NCBI RefSeq assembly: GCF_015711605.1 | Contig: NZ_JABTEZ010000002.1 | Coordinates: 434,001-498,000 of the forward strand | Source of the DNA: Planomonospora sp. ID67723 | Lineage (GTDB): Bacteria > Actinomycetota > Actinomycetes > Streptosporangiales > Streptosporangiaceae | Length of the DNA stretch: 64,000 nucleotides | Direction: 5' to 3' | Shown here: one piece after another, positions 1 through 8,109 of the stretch | Layout: each line of letters begins with the position of its first letter | Position numbering within the stretch: the first letter of the stretch is position 1 | Made by a program: the position numbers and the translations under genes | Notes under the pieces: generated by a model | The model's database searches: none | What the model was told of the DNA's origin: nothing | The model's input: only the letters and a program-made list of their open reading frames with translations

Positions 1-1
1 C

Positions 2-418
2 ACCGAGATCGGCGCGCGCAACCTGGCCGACACCGACCGCTACAACCTGCTCCCGGTCGTCGCCCGGGCGCTCGCCCTGGACACCGGCACCGACCGCTCG
101 CTCTGGCGGGACCACGCCCTGGTGGAGCTGAACGTCGCGGTGCTGCACTCCTTCGAGCGGGCGGGCGTGACCATGACCGACCACCACACCGAGTCCCGGC
201 GCTTCCTGACCCACCTGGACCGGGAGGAGCGGGCGGGCCGGGTCTGCCCGGCCGACTGGAGTTGGATCGTTCCTCCCCTGTCGGGCTCGGCCACTCCCGT
301 CTTCCACCGCTACTACGACGACAGGCAGCTCTCGCCGAACTTCGTCCACCACCCCGACTCGGTGGACCGGGGCCTCGGGCGCCCGCCCGCGCTGTCGCCG
401 GAGGGGGAAAAGGTGTAG
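2..418 (+). CDS. nos: Nitric oxide synthase oxygenase, 3' part (5' end outside window)
   Basis: The open frame enters from the left edge and ends at a TAG, giving the last 138 residues. It begins TEIGARNLAD and continues through DRYNLLP, ALVELNVAVLHSF, ITDHHTES-like MTDHHTES and CPADWSWIVPPLSGSATPVF, which is the C-terminal part of the NOS oxygenase domain, where the TEIG segment contributes to the arginine/haem pocket and the WSWIVPP segment to the pterin side. The family makes nitric oxide and citrulline from arginine; bacterial forms lack a fused reductase, and none is seen here before the stop. The N-terminal haem-ligand cysteine lies outside the window. The last 25 residues after the conserved FHRYY are a low-complexity tail. 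Family assignment is firm; physiological role is not visible. Confidence 0.9.
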   Translation, partial: TEIGARNLADTDRYNLLPVVARALALDTGTDRSLWRDHALVELNVAVLHSFERAGVTMTDHHTESRRFLTHLDREERAGRVCPADWSWIVPPLSGSATPVFHRYYDDRQLSPNFVHHPDSVDRGLGRPPALSPEGEKV

Positions 419-455
419 AACGTTATTCTGTAGTTCGGAGGAAAGGGCGCGGAAA

Positions 456-1229
456 ATGCTGGATCTGGTGCTGCCGTCGATCGACCGGGGCGTGCTGACG
501 TTGACGTTCAACCGTCCGGACCGGCTCAACGCCTGGACCGACGCGATGGGGCGGCGCTACTTCGACCAGCTGGCGGAGGCGGAGCAGAACCCCGAGGTCA
601 GGGTGATCGTGGTCACCGGTGCCGGAAGGGGCTTCTGCGCCGGGGCCGACTTCCAGACGCTCAACGCCATCCAGGACGGCTCCTACGAGGGGGAGCCCGA
701 CAAGCGCCCCAACTCCTTCCCGACCACCATCGGCAAGCCGATCATCGCCGCCGTCAACGGCGCCTGCGCCGGGCTCGGCATGGTCCACGCCCTCTTCTGC
801 GATCTGGTCTTCACCGCCGCGGAGGCCAAGTGGACCACCGCCTTCGCCCGGCGCGGCCTGATCGCCGAGTACGGCCTGTCCTGGGCCCTGCCCCGGCTGA
901 TCGGCCAGGCCAGGGCCATGGACCTGCTGCTGTCGGGCCGGACCTTCACCGGGGCGGAGGCCTACGAGCTGGGCCTGGTCTCCCGCTCGGTGCCCGGCGA
1001 GAGCCTCCTGGAGGAGACCCTGGCATACGCCCGTGAGCTGGCCACGCACAGCTCCCCGGCCTCCATGGCGGTGATGAAGCGCCAGGTCTGGGGCGACTGG
1101 AACAGCACGCTCGAGGCGGCGGAGTCCACGGCCGTGCGCCTGATGGCGGAGTCCTTCGGCCGCCCCGACTTCGCCGAGGGCGTCGCCAGCTTCCTGGAGC
1201 GCCGCGAGCCCCGGTTCCCGCCGCTGTAG
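456..1229 (+). CDS. Enoyl-CoA hydratase/isomerase family protein (crotonase fold)
   Basis: A 257-residue crotonase-fold protein. Residues 55-65 (GAGRGFCAGAD) and 101-108 (NGACAGLG) are the two loops that form the oxyanion hole, and Glu138 in IAEYG sits where the family has a catalytic glutamate. FARRGLIAEYG and the LPRLIG segment are also canonical. The ATG at 456 is supported by a GGAGGA Shine-Dalgarno sequence at 437-442. It follows the nitric oxide synthase gene by 37 bp on the same strand, so co-transcription is possible. The fold is certain; whether it hydrates enoyl-CoA or catalyses another crotonase reaction cannot be read from sequence. Confidence 0.9.
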   Translation: MLDLVLPSIDRGVLTLTFNRPDRLNAWTDAMGRRYFDQLAEAEQNPEVRVIVVTGAGRGFCAGADFQTLNAIQDGSYEGEPDKRPNSFPTTIGKPIIAAVNGACAGLGMVHALFCDLVFTAAEAKWTTAFARRGLIAEYGLSWALPRLIGQARAMDLLLSGRTFTGAEAYELGLVSRSVPGESLLEETLAYARELATHSSPASMAVMKRQVWGDWNSTLEAAESTAVRLMAESFGRPDFAEGVASFLERREPRFPPL

Positions 1230-1235
1230 CGCCGA

Positions 1236-1269
1236 GAGCCCGGATGGGAGGCATTCCTCATCCGGGCTC
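1236..1269. terminator. Convergent hairpin terminator
   Basis: Perfect 11-bp inverted repeat (GAGCCCGGATG / CATCCGGGCTC) with a 12-nt loop, placed seven bases after the crotonase stop and 11 bases before the convergent ABC exporter stop. It can serve both strands. No T tract is present, as is usual in high-GC actinobacteria. Confidence 0.7.
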
Positions 1270-1280
1270 CGGCGCCGCGC

Positions 1281-3161
1281 TCAGGCGGCCTCCACCGCGG
1301 ACGGCTCGTCGAACTGGGTCCGGTACAGCTCCTCGTAGCGGCCCCCGGCGGCGAGCAGCTCGGCGTGCGTGCCGCGCTCCACGATCCGCCCGTCCTCGAC
1401 CACCAGGATGAGGTCGGCAGCCATGATCGTGGAGAGCCGGTGCGCGATCACCACCGCCGTCCGCCCGGCCAGCACCTCGCCCAGCGCCGCCTGCACCGCG
1501 GCCTCCGACGTGGCGTCCAGGTGCGCGGTGGCCTCGTCGAGGATCACCACCCGGGGGCGGGCCAGCAGCAGCCGCGCGATCGTCAGCCGCTGGCGCTCGC
1601 CGCCGGAGAGCCGGTAGCCGCGCTCGCCCACGACCGTGTCCAGCCCGTCGGGCAACGAGGCGACGAGGCCGTCGAGCCGGGCTCGGCGCAGCGCCTCCCA
1701 CAGCTCCTCCTCCTTCGCCTCCGGTCGCGACAGCAGCAGGTTCTCCCGGATCGACTCGTGGAACAGGTGCCCGTCCTGCGTCACCATCCCGACCGTCTCG
1801 CGGATCGACTCGGCCGACAGGTCCCGCACATCCACTCCCGCCAGCCGTACGGCGCCGCCCTCGACGTCGTACAGGCGCGGCAGCAGCTGCGCGATGGTCG
1901 ACTTCCCCGCGCCCGACGATCCCACCAGGGCGACCATCTGGCCGGGCTCGGCGCGGAAGGAGACCCCGTGCAGCACCTCGGCGGAGTCACGGCCGTCGAG
2001 GACGGCCACCTCCTCCAGTGAGGCGAGCGAGACCTTGTCCGCCGACGGATAGCCGAAGCGCACCTCGTCGAACTCCACCGAGACGGGCCCGTCGGGCACC
2101 CGCCGGGCGTCCGGCCCGTCGGAGATCATGGGCTTGAGGTCCAGCACCTCGAAGACCCGCCCGAAGCTCACCAGCGCGCTCATCACGTCCACCCGGGCTC
2201 CGGCCAGGGCGGTCAGGGGCGCGTACAGGCGGGTGAGCAGCAGGGCGAGTGCGACGACGGATCCCGGATCCAGCAGCCCGCGCAGCGCGTAGAAGCCGCC
2301 CAGCCCGTAGACGAGGGCCAGCGCCAGCGCGGAGACCAGCGTCAGCGCGGTGATGAACGCCGACTGCACCATCGCCGTGCGCACCCCGATGTCCCGCACC
2401 CGCCGGGCCCGCGCGGCGAACTCGGCCGACTCCCGCGCGGGCCGGCCGAAGAGCTTGACGAGCGTCGCGCCGGGCGCGGAGAACCGCTCGACCATCTGCG
2501 TGCCCATCGCCGCGTTGTGGCCGGCCGCCTCCTGCCGCAGCCGCGCCAGCCGGGTGCCCATCCGCCGCGCGGGCAGGACGAACACCGGGAGCAGCACCAG
2601 CGCGAGCAGGGTGATCTGCCAGGAAAGCCTGATCATCACGGCCAGCGTGAGCACGAGCGTCACCAGGTTGCCGGCCACCGTGGACAGGGTGTCGGTGAAG
2701 GCCCGCTGCGCGCCGATGACGTCGTTGTTCAACCGGCTGACCAGCGCGCCGGTCCGGGTGCGGGTGAAGAAGGCGATCGGCATGCGCTGCACGTGGTCGT
2801 AGACGGCCGTGCGCAGGTCGAGGATCAGGCCCTCGCCGATGCCCGCCGAGAGCCACCGGGTCAGCAGCCCGAGTCCGGCCTCCGCCACCGCGATGACGGC
2901 GATGAGCGCGGAGAGTCCGACGACGACGTCCAGCGGCTCGCCCGCGACGATCGCGCCGACGGCCTCGCCCGCGAGCACGGGAGTGGCCACCGTCAGCACG
3001 GCCGTCACCACGCTGAGCATCAGGAACAGGGCCAGGCGCCGCCTGTGCGGGCGGGCGAAGGCGCCGATCCGCCGCAAGGTGGCCATGGAGAACGGCCGCC
3101 GGCCCTCCTGGGCGTTCATCGTCCGGTACAGCGTGTTCCAGGCGGTCATCTCCATGCTCAT
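1281..3161 (-). CDS. ABC exporter, fused membrane and ATPase domains
   Basis: A half-size exporter of 626 residues: six-helix membrane domain (about residues 35-330) followed by a nucleotide-binding domain with Walker A VGSSGAGKST, signature LSGGERQRL, Walker B VVILDEATAHLD and a switch histidine in IAHRLS. It would dimerise in the membrane to export a hydrophobic substrate or peptide. The frame stays open to 3431, but I start it at the ATG at 3161 (MSMEMTAWNTLY), because the extension is low complexity, a G-rich ribosome site precedes 3161, and a short upstream ORF ends exactly there with a 4-base ATGA overlap. Substrate unknown. Confidence 0.88.
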   Translation of the reverse strand: MSMEMTAWNTLYRTMNAQEGRRPFSMATLRRIGAFARPHRRRLALFLMLSVVTAVLTVATPVLAGEAVGAIVAGEPLDVVVGLSALIAVIAVAEAGLGLLTRWLSAGIGEGLILDLRTAVYDHVQRMPIAFFTRTRTGALVSRLNNDVIGAQRAFTDTLSTVAGNLVTLVLTLAVMIRLSWQITLLALVLLPVFVLPARRMGTRLARLRQEAAGHNAAMGTQMVERFSAPGATLVKLFGRPARESAEFAARARRVRDIGVRTAMVQSAFITALTLVSALALALVYGLGGFYALRGLLDPGSVVALALLLTRLYAPLTALAGARVDVMSALVSFGRVFEVLDLKPMISDGPDARRVPDGPVSVEFDEVRFGYPSADKVSLASLEEVAVLDGRDSAEVLHGVSFRAEPGQMVALVGSSGAGKSTIAQLLPRLYDVEGGAVRLAGVDVRDLSAESIRETVGMVTQDGHLFHESIRENLLLSRPEAKEEELWEALRRARLDGLVASLPDGLDTVVGERGYRLSGGERQRLTIARLLLARPRVVILDEATAHLDATSEAAVQAALGEVLAGRTAVVIAHRLSTIMAADLILVVEDGRIVERGTHAELLAAGGRYEELYRTQFDEPSAVEAA

Positions 3162-3277
3162 CGCGCGCCCCCCGCCACGATCGGGGCCGCCTCGGACTCC
3201 ACTGCTGCCACTGCTGCCGCCGCGGTCGTCACGGACGCCTCGGCTCCGGGAGGCGGGGTCGCGGGTCGCCTGGTCAT
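3158..3277 (-). CDS. Short ORF upstream of, and overlapping, the ABC exporter gene
   Basis: A 39-codon frame starting at the ATG at 3277 with an AGGAGA-type ribosome site, rich in Ala, Pro and Glu (MTRRPATPPPGAEAS...). Its TGA overlaps the exporter ATG as ATGA. It looks like a translationally coupled leader or a small partner protein. No family recognised; it might also be the remnant N-terminus of a longer exporter. Confidence 0.4.
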   Translation of the reverse strand: MTRRPATPPPGAEASVTTAAAAVAAVESEAAPIVAGGAR

Positions 3278-3407
3278 GGAAGGTCTCCTCAAGTGCGTCG
3301 TCATAGGAGGACCCTAAAACCTCAGCTTTTGTTGAGGTCAAGCGCGCGTTCCGGCGGGGCGGCCCGGGCGGGTCGCCCCGCCTCGCGGGAATGAAACGCT
3401 CCAGTTT

Positions 3408-3421
3408 AGAGAGCGCTCTCT
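3408..3421. promoter_or_regulatory. Palindromic operator upstream of the GH16 glucanase gene
   Basis: AGAGAGCGCTCTCT is a perfect 14-bp palindrome with the central GAGCGCTC core typical of LacI-family operators that control sugar genes in actinomycetes (CebR type). A TTGACT -35-like element begins at 3440, so a repressor here would sit just upstream of the glucanase promoter. No LacI-family regulator is encoded in the window. Confidence 0.55.
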
Positions 3422-3537
3422 GAATTTTCACCGAAAGTATTGACTTGAGTTAACCTTCGCGAAACAGTTACGACACTCGGTCTCTATGCTGCAGCGCTGT
3501 TCGACCGTCTCCCTCGTTCCCCGGAGAGAGGCCTAGT

Positions 3538-4923
3538 ATGAGCCGCCCCCCAGTCAGAAATCGCTCTCTTACCTGGATCTCGGCCCTCCTCGCGGCGCTG
3601 GTGCTACCGGTGACCGCGCTCGCCGCCAACGCCGCCGTCCCGCCCACCCCCTCCGGCTGGTCCCTGGTCTGGAGCGACGACTTCAACGGCAGCGCCGGAT
3701 CCCTCCCCTCCTCCGCCGACTGGATCGTCGACACCGGCCACGGCTATCCCGGAGGCCCCGGCAACTGGGGCACCGGTGAGATCCAGCGCTACACAGGCAG
3801 CCCCTCCAACCTGAGCCTCGACGGCGGCGGGAACCTGCGCATCACCCCGCTGAAGAGCGGCGACGAGTGGACCTCGGCGCGCATCGAGACCCGCCGTTCG
3901 GACTTCAAGCCCGCCGCCGGGCGCGTCCTGCGCATCGAGGGCCGCATCCAGATGCCCAACGTCACCGGCAACGCCGCCCTGGGCTACTGGCCCGCCTTCT
4001 GGGCACTCGGCGCGCCGTACCGCGGCAACTACTGGAACTGGCCCGGCATCGGCGAGTTCGACATCATGGAGAACGTCAACGGGATCAACTCCGTCTGGGG
4101 AGTGCTCCACTGCGGAGTGAACCCCGGCGGGCCCTGCAACGAGACCACCGGCCTCGGCGCCAGCAGGACCTGCCCCGGCGCGTCGTGCCAGTCGGCCTTC
4201 CACACCTACCGCTTCGAGTGGGACCGCAGCGTCACCCCGAACCAGCTCCGCTGGTACGTCGACGGCCAGCAGTTCCACAGCGTGAGCCAGTCCCAGTTCG
4301 ACGCCACGACCTGGAACAACATGACCGGCCACCAGGGATACTTCCTCCTGCTCAACGTGGCCATGGGCGGGGCGTTCCCCAACGCCCTGGGCGGGCAGAC
4401 CCCGACCGCGGCCACGGTCTCCGGGCGGCCGATGCTCGTCGACTACGTGGCCGTCTGGCAGAGCGGCTCCGGCTCCACCCCCACGCCGACCCCCACCGGT
4501 GACCCGGACGGGGTGGACGCCCGCTCGACCATCCAGGCCGAGCGGTACCAGGCGCAGTCGGGCACCTCGGTGGAGGCCACCACCGACACCGGCGGCGGGC
4601 AGAACGTCGGGAACATCGGCAACGGCGACTGGCTGCGCTTCGACAACGTGCGGTTCGGCGGCACGGCGGCCACCCAGTTCAGGGCGCGCGTCGCCTCCGG
4701 GGCGCCGGCCGGCGTCAGCGGGCTGGTCCAGGTGCGCCTCGGCAGCCCGACGGCCGCTCCGATCGGCGACTTCGCCGTCGCCAGCACCGGCGGCTGGCAG
4801 AGCTGGCGCACCGTCCCCGCCAACATCACACCGGTGACCGGCACCCACACGGTCTACGTCACCTTCAGCAGCGGGCAACCGGCCGACTTCGTCAACCTCA
4901 ACTGGTTCTCCTTCGGAAGCTGA
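3538..4923 (+). CDS. Secreted GH16 beta-glucanase with C-terminal CBM6
   Basis: A 461-residue extracellular glycoside hydrolase. Residues 1-32 are a signal peptide ending near ALAANA. The GH16 catalytic domain (about 38-305) contains GEFDIMEN, with Glu173 as nucleophile, Asp175 and Glu178 as acid/base. A Thr-Pro linker (TPTPTPTGD, near 313) leads to a carbohydrate-binding module of family 6 (about 328-461; AERYQAQSGT, GDWLRF). The architecture fits endo-1,3-beta-glucanase (laminarinase), acting on fungal or plant beta-glucan. The ATG is preceded by GGAGAG at about 3523. The upstream 14-bp palindrome suggests sugar-dependent repression. The GH16 assignment is firm; exact linkage specificity is inferred. 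Confidence 0.92.
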   Translation: MSRPPVRNRSLTWISALLAALVLPVTALAANAAVPPTPSGWSLVWSDDFNGSAGSLPSSADWIVDTGHGYPGGPGNWGTGEIQRYTGSPSNLSLDGGGNLRITPLKSGDEWTSARIETRRSDFKPAAGRVLRIEGRIQMPNVTGNAALGYWPAFWALGAPYRGNYWNWPGIGEFDIMENVNGINSVWGVLHCGVNPGGPCNETTGLGASRTCPGASCQSAFHTYRFEWDRSVTPNQLRWYVDGQQFHSVSQSQFDATTWNNMTGHQGYFLLLNVAMGGAFPNALGGQTPTAATVSGRPMLVDYVAVWQSGSGSTPTPTPTGDPDGVDARSTIQAERYQAQSGTSVEATTDTGGGQNVGNIGNGDWLRFDNVRFGGTAATQFRARVASGAPAGVSGLVQVRLGSPTAAPIGDFAVASTGGWQSWRTVPANITPVTGTHTVYVTFSSGQPADFVNLNWFSFGS

Positions 4924-4936
4924 GTCCGTACGGCTC

Positions 4937-5000
4937 GCGCGCCCGGGGCTTCCCGGGCGCGCCCCGCCGTCCGGGAGGCCCGCAGCCGCCCGGACGGCGG
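4937..5000. terminator. Two tandem GC-rich hairpins between convergent genes
   Basis: First stem GCGCGCCCGGG with a 4-nt loop (4937-4962, perfect 11 bp). Second stem CCGCCGTCCGGG (4964-4975) pairs with 4989-5000. They lie between the glucanase stop and the convergent DUF402 gene stop and probably terminate both. Confidence 0.7.
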
Positions 5001-5013
5001 GCCGTACCCGGCC

Positions 5014-5514
5014 TCAGACGACGTGGTCGAGCCACCGCGGCGGGGCGGAGAAGGGAGCGCTGTAGGCGGTGACGGCCTTCAGGAGGTGGTCGGCCGAGGC
5101 GCGGGCCGAGGCGATGACGTCCGGGGGGTAGGCGTAGCGGACCTGGTGCTCGGCGAACTCGTCCTCGTCGTCGAGGTAGATGCGGCCGTCCCGCTTGCGG
5201 ATCACGTCGAGATCCAGATCGACCATGGTGACCTCGCCGTCCCGCCACTCCGGCACCGTGGTGATGTCGCAGTAGATCTCGGTCCGGTTCGGCTCGGCGT
5301 TGAACAGGGCCGTCCACCAAGCGTCCCGGGGGAAGAGGATCACGAACGCCTGATGCCAGGCGACGGGGGGCTCGGAACCCTTGCGGCCGAGGGTGCCCGC
5401 GACGCAGCCGGTCCAGACGCCGTGTTCGTCCTCGCCGAGGAGCAGCGCGGAGTGGTGCCAGTGCAGGGAGCCGTCATACTTCCGGTACACGACGTTCACG
5501 TTTTCGAAGGGCAT
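5014..5514 (-). CDS. DUF402 domain protein
   Basis: A 166-residue soluble protein with a DUF402 (FAU-1/SA1684-like) fold: VVYRKYDGSLHWHH at the N-terminus, then FNAEPNRTEIYCDIT and the acidic VDLDLDVIRKRDGRIYLDDEDEFAEH that forms the metal-binding core in related nucleoside di/triphosphatases. Substrate is unknown, though a phosphohydrolase acting on nucleotides is the family precedent. It lies 70 bp downstream of galactokinase but ahead of it in coordinates, transcribed in the same direction. Confidence 0.75.
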   Translation of the reverse strand: MPFENVNVVYRKYDGSLHWHHSALLLGEDEHGVWTGCVAGTLGRKGSEPPVAWHQAFVILFPRDAWWTALFNAEPNRTEIYCDITTVPEWRDGEVTMVDLDLDVIRKRDGRIYLDDEDEFAEHQVRYAYPPDVIASARASADHLLKAVTAYSAPFSAPPRWLDHVV

Positions 5515-5584
5515 GCCCTGACCCTAGAAGCTCGCACGCCCCGGCGCCGACGGCTTTTCCCGCGCCGGGGAGGTGCGGCGTAGC

Positions 5585-6703
5585 TCAGGCCAGGCGGCGG
5601 GCGCCGGCGGCCGGGGCGGCGGGGTAGATCTCCGGAGCCGCCCAGCCGCGTTCGGCGTAGGCCGCGGTCACCGCGTCCCGCACGGACTCCACCCGGCCGT
5701 CGGCGACCAGCGCGATGGCCGATCCGCCGAACCCGCCCCCGGTCATCCGCGCCCCCCGGGCCCCGCCGCGGACCGCCGCCTCCACGGCCACGTCCAGCTC
5801 GGGGCAGGACACCTCGAACTGGTCCCGCAGGGACAGGTGGGAGGCGTTCAGCAGCGCCCCGATCTCCTGGACCGCCCCGGCGCGCAGCAGCCCGATGACC
5901 GCCTCGACCCGGTGGTTCTCGGTCACCACGTGCTGGACGCGCCTGCGCTCGTCCCCGCTCAGCTTCGCCAGCGCCCCCCCCAGGTCGGTGACATCGCGCA
6001 GCGCGTCCACGCCCAGGCGCTCGGCGGCGTTCTCGCAGTCCTCGCGCCGCCGGGCGTACTGCCCGTCGGCGAGCTCGTGGTGGACCCCGGTGTTGACGAC
6101 CAGGAGCTGGAGGCCGTGCGCGGCCAGGTCGAAGGGGATGCTCCTGCTCGCCAGGGTCCGGCAGTCCAGGAAGAGGGCCCTGCCCTCCTCCCCGAGCGCC
6201 GACGCCGCCTGGTCCATGATCCCGCACGGCATGCCGACGAAGTCGTTCTCCGCCTTCTGCGCCGTCAGAGCGATCTCCATCTTGGTCAGGCCCAGGCCGT
6301 ACAGCTCGTCGAGTGCGGTGCCGACCACCACCTCCAGCGCGGCGCTCGACGACAGCCCCGCGCCCTGGGGCACGTCCCCGTCGACCACGATGTCCGCGCC
6401 CCGCACCGGGTGCCCGGCCGCCCGCAGCGCCCAGAGGACCCCCGCGGCGTATCGGGCCCAGCCCTCGGCGCGCTCGATGTCGTCGAGGACCACCGGCTCG
6501 CCCGCCTGGAGCGACCGCAGCCGGACACCGCCGTCCTCGCGGCGTGCGACCGCCGCGGCGACCCCCCACGGGACGGCGAACGGGAGCACGAACCCGTCGT
6601 TGTAGTCGGTGTGCTCGCCGATCAGGTTCACCCGCCCCGGGGCGTGCCACACGCCGTGCGGCTCGGCGCCGAACGACTCCCGAAAAGCCTCAATAACGCG
6701 CAT
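5585..6703 (-). CDS. galK: Galactokinase
   Basis: GHMP-family kinase that phosphorylates galactose at C1 with ATP in the Leloir pathway. The galactokinase signature GRVNLIGEHTDYNDG is near the N-terminus, the ATP-binding GHMP motif is VPQGAGLSSSAALE, and motif 3 is GARMTGGGFGG. MDQAASALG holds the catalytic-base aspartate region. The frame opens at a TTG (6709), but AGGAG lies nine bases before the ATG at 6703, so I take 372 residues from there. No galT or galE is adjacent. Confidence 0.93.
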   Translation of the reverse strand: MRVIEAFRESFGAEPHGVWHAPGRVNLIGEHTDYNDGFVLPFAVPWGVAAAVARREDGGVRLRSLQAGEPVVLDDIERAEGWARYAAGVLWALRAAGHPVRGADIVVDGDVPQGAGLSSSAALEVVVGTALDELYGLGLTKMEIALTAQKAENDFVGMPCGIMDQAASALGEEGRALFLDCRTLASRSIPFDLAAHGLQLLVVNTGVHHELADGQYARRREDCENAAERLGVDALRDVTDLGGALAKLSGDERRRVQHVVTENHRVEAVIGLLRAGAVQEIGALLNASHLSLRDQFEVSCPELDVAVEAAVRGGARGARMTGGGFGGSAIALVADGRVESVRDAVTAAYAERGWAAPEIYPAAPAAGARRLA

Positions 6704-6863
6704 GATCAAACACTCCTAAACATTGCCTCTCCGTACCCTAGCGAGTGGGGCGGGCCGTCGGAGGAGCAGTGGTGGAGCAAAGGTCACATCTTGGATCAGT
6801 AGGCCCGGCGGATGTGCGAAGTGGGCGGTCCTTTGGTTGAATGCGTCGGTACGGCTTGCGCGA

Positions 6864-6937
6864 GGGGCGGTAGCTCAGCCGGTTAGAGCAGGGGACTCAT
6901 AATCCCTGGGTCGCGGGTTCGAGTCCCGCCCGCCCTA
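6864..6937 (+). tRNA. tRNA with CAT anticodon, probably tRNA-Ile2 (lysidine type)
   Basis: A 74-nt cloverleaf: acceptor 6864-6870 pairs with 6930-6936 (one G-U), D arm GCTC...GAGC, anticodon stem GGGGA/TCCCT with loop CTCATAA (CAT at 6898-6900), T stem GCGGG/CCCGC with TTCGAGT loop, discriminator A6937. CCA is not encoded. The body (GAGCAGG-GACTCATAATC-C-TGGTCGC) is closer to bacterial tRNA-Ile(CAT) such as ileX than to elongator or initiator Met; elongator Met is the alternative. Its 3' half is the attachment core repeated at 15291 and 19217. Confidence 0.93.
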
Positions 6938-7068
6938 CCCTCCGCGATCAGGACAAGAGCGCCTCCGGCTTGGGCTTCTGCGGTTTGGGCGCTCTTCTGC
7001 TGTCCGGCTGTCAGCGGCCGTCGTCGGCCTCTGGCGGGTGATCGTGCCGAATACGTGCCGAAGTTTCG
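6896..7068 (+). repeat. Direct repeat copy 1: tRNA 3' half (att core) plus 132-bp arm
   Basis: The 41-bp core (6896-6936) spans anticodon loop to acceptor end. The following arm to 7068 is nearly identical to 15332-15464, ending in AATACGTGCCGAAGTTTCG in both. It marks the left attachment end of the accessory island. Confidence 0.85.
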
Positions 7069-7228
7069 TGGGCCTTCGGCTGTCACTCTTTTGCGGGCCG
7101 CCGGAGCTATTCGTCGGTTGAGCGATGTCTTCTGATCATGGCCAGGCCACGGCGGGTGCCATGTGAGGCGTGCTTCCTGGCTCAGTGAGACCGTCGGTCT
7201 GGGGGTGGGAACCTGGCCGGACGTTCTT

Positions 7229-7252
7229 TACTTCGGAATGTGTTCCGAAGTA
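7229..7252. promoter_or_regulatory. Operator of the toxin-antitoxin pair
   Basis: Perfect inverted repeat with 10-bp arms (TACTTCGGAA / TTCCGAAGTA) and a 4-nt spacer, ending 10 bases before the antitoxin ATG. Position and symmetry fit autorepression by the antitoxin or TA complex. Confidence 0.65.
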
Positions 7253-7261
7253 TGGTGCGGT

Positions 7262-7723
7262 ATGGCCATGCCGACCGTTCCGTTCTCCGACCTGTCGAAG
7301 CACTCCAAGCAGGTGGCCGAGACCATCGACCGGTTCCACCGCGTACACGTCAAGCGCCGTGACGGGGAGGACCTGTTCATCTCCACGGCCCGGCACGACC
7401 GCCAGCGCGAGGAGACAGCGGATGTGGCGGCCCGTATGATAGCCGCGCTATTGGCCAGTGACGAGGGCACGCGCGCCGTCCTGCACGCCCTGCCCGTGGT
7501 CTTCCCCTGGGTGCGGCACCTGTCCGCGGACGAGCGGCGTGAGTTCGTCCAGGAACTCGTCGACGCCACGCGGGACGCGGTCGACCTGGACGTCCACGCC
7601 ACCCTGCACCGAGTCATCGTCGAGTGGCGCGCCACCGCCCGCATCCTGGCCGACCCCGCGTTGACCGCGCAGCTCACCCGTCCGCTGCCGGAGGAGGACC
7701 ACGGTGAGGTGTCCGCGCCGTGA
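7262..7723 (+). CDS. Prevent-host-death-like antitoxin
   Basis: 153 residues from the ATG at 7262 (MAMPTVPFSDLSKHSKQVAE); an in-frame ATG two codons on is equally possible. The N-terminal VPFSDLSKHSKQVAETIDR followed by HVKRRDGEDLFI resembles Phd/YefM-type DNA-binding antitoxins. It would neutralise the toxin encoded next and repress the operon through the palindrome just upstream. Its stop overlaps the toxin GTG by 4 bases (GTGA), giving translational coupling. The long C-terminal half (about residues 75-150) is where toxin binding would be expected. The gene is the first in the island after the tRNA att copy. Confidence 0.75.
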   Translation: MAMPTVPFSDLSKHSKQVAETIDRFHRVHVKRRDGEDLFISTARHDRQREETADVAARMIAALLASDEGTRAVLHALPVVFPWVRHLSADERREFVQELVDATRDAVDLDVHATLHRVIVEWRATARILADPALTAQLTRPLPEEDHGEVSAP

Positions 7724-8076
7724 GCCCCAAACGCGGCGATGCCGTGGCACCGCCGTCGATCGGTGACGAGTGGCATCTGCGGTTCGCCACCAGTGAGGCA
7801 GCCAAGGGCTGGATCGATCTGTGCGCTGAGGTGCCGGGGAACACCCGGCGGTGTTTCGAGGCGCTGCGCGCGGATCCGCTGTCGCAGAAGGACCCGGACC
7901 GGCAGCACCGGCTGCGCGGCCGCCTGGCGACCGGGACGCTGGGCGGCCGTGAATACCCTCAGTGGGAGTACGAGGTCACCGCGGGCGGCCGGGTGCGTTA
8001 CCTGGTCGACGAGCCCCGGCGGACCGTCCATCTCGTCTACGCCTCGCCCCGGCATCCCAAGGACACCGACACCTGA
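7720..8076 (+). CDS. RelE/ParE-like toxin
   Basis: 118 residues from GTG 7720. The pattern of basic and aromatic residues (RRCFEALRADPL, RLRGRLATGTLGGREYPQWEYEV, GRVRYLVDEPRRTVHLVYASPRHPK) matches RelE-superfamily toxins: a central beta sheet ending in a V-x-L-V-Y-A strand and a basic C-terminus. Such toxins cut mRNA at the ribosome or poison gyrase. The paired antitoxin gene precedes it with a 4-base overlap. Family-level call from sequence pattern and context; which subgroup is uncertain. Confidence 0.7.
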   Translation: MSPKRGDAVAPPSIGDEWHLRFATSEAAKGWIDLCAEVPGNTRRCFEALRADPLSQKDPDRQHRLRGRLATGTLGGREYPQWEYEVTAGGRVRYLVDEPRRTVHLVYASPRHPKDTDT

Positions 8077-8109
8077 AACGACCGCAGGACGTGCCGCTCC
8101 GGATCCGTA

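Noticed and set aside
2517-3317. Long plus-strand frame opposite the ABC exporter
   Set aside because: Antisense to a well-supported gene, composition Gln/Arg/Gly/His-rich as expected from the complementary strand of high-GC coding DNA.
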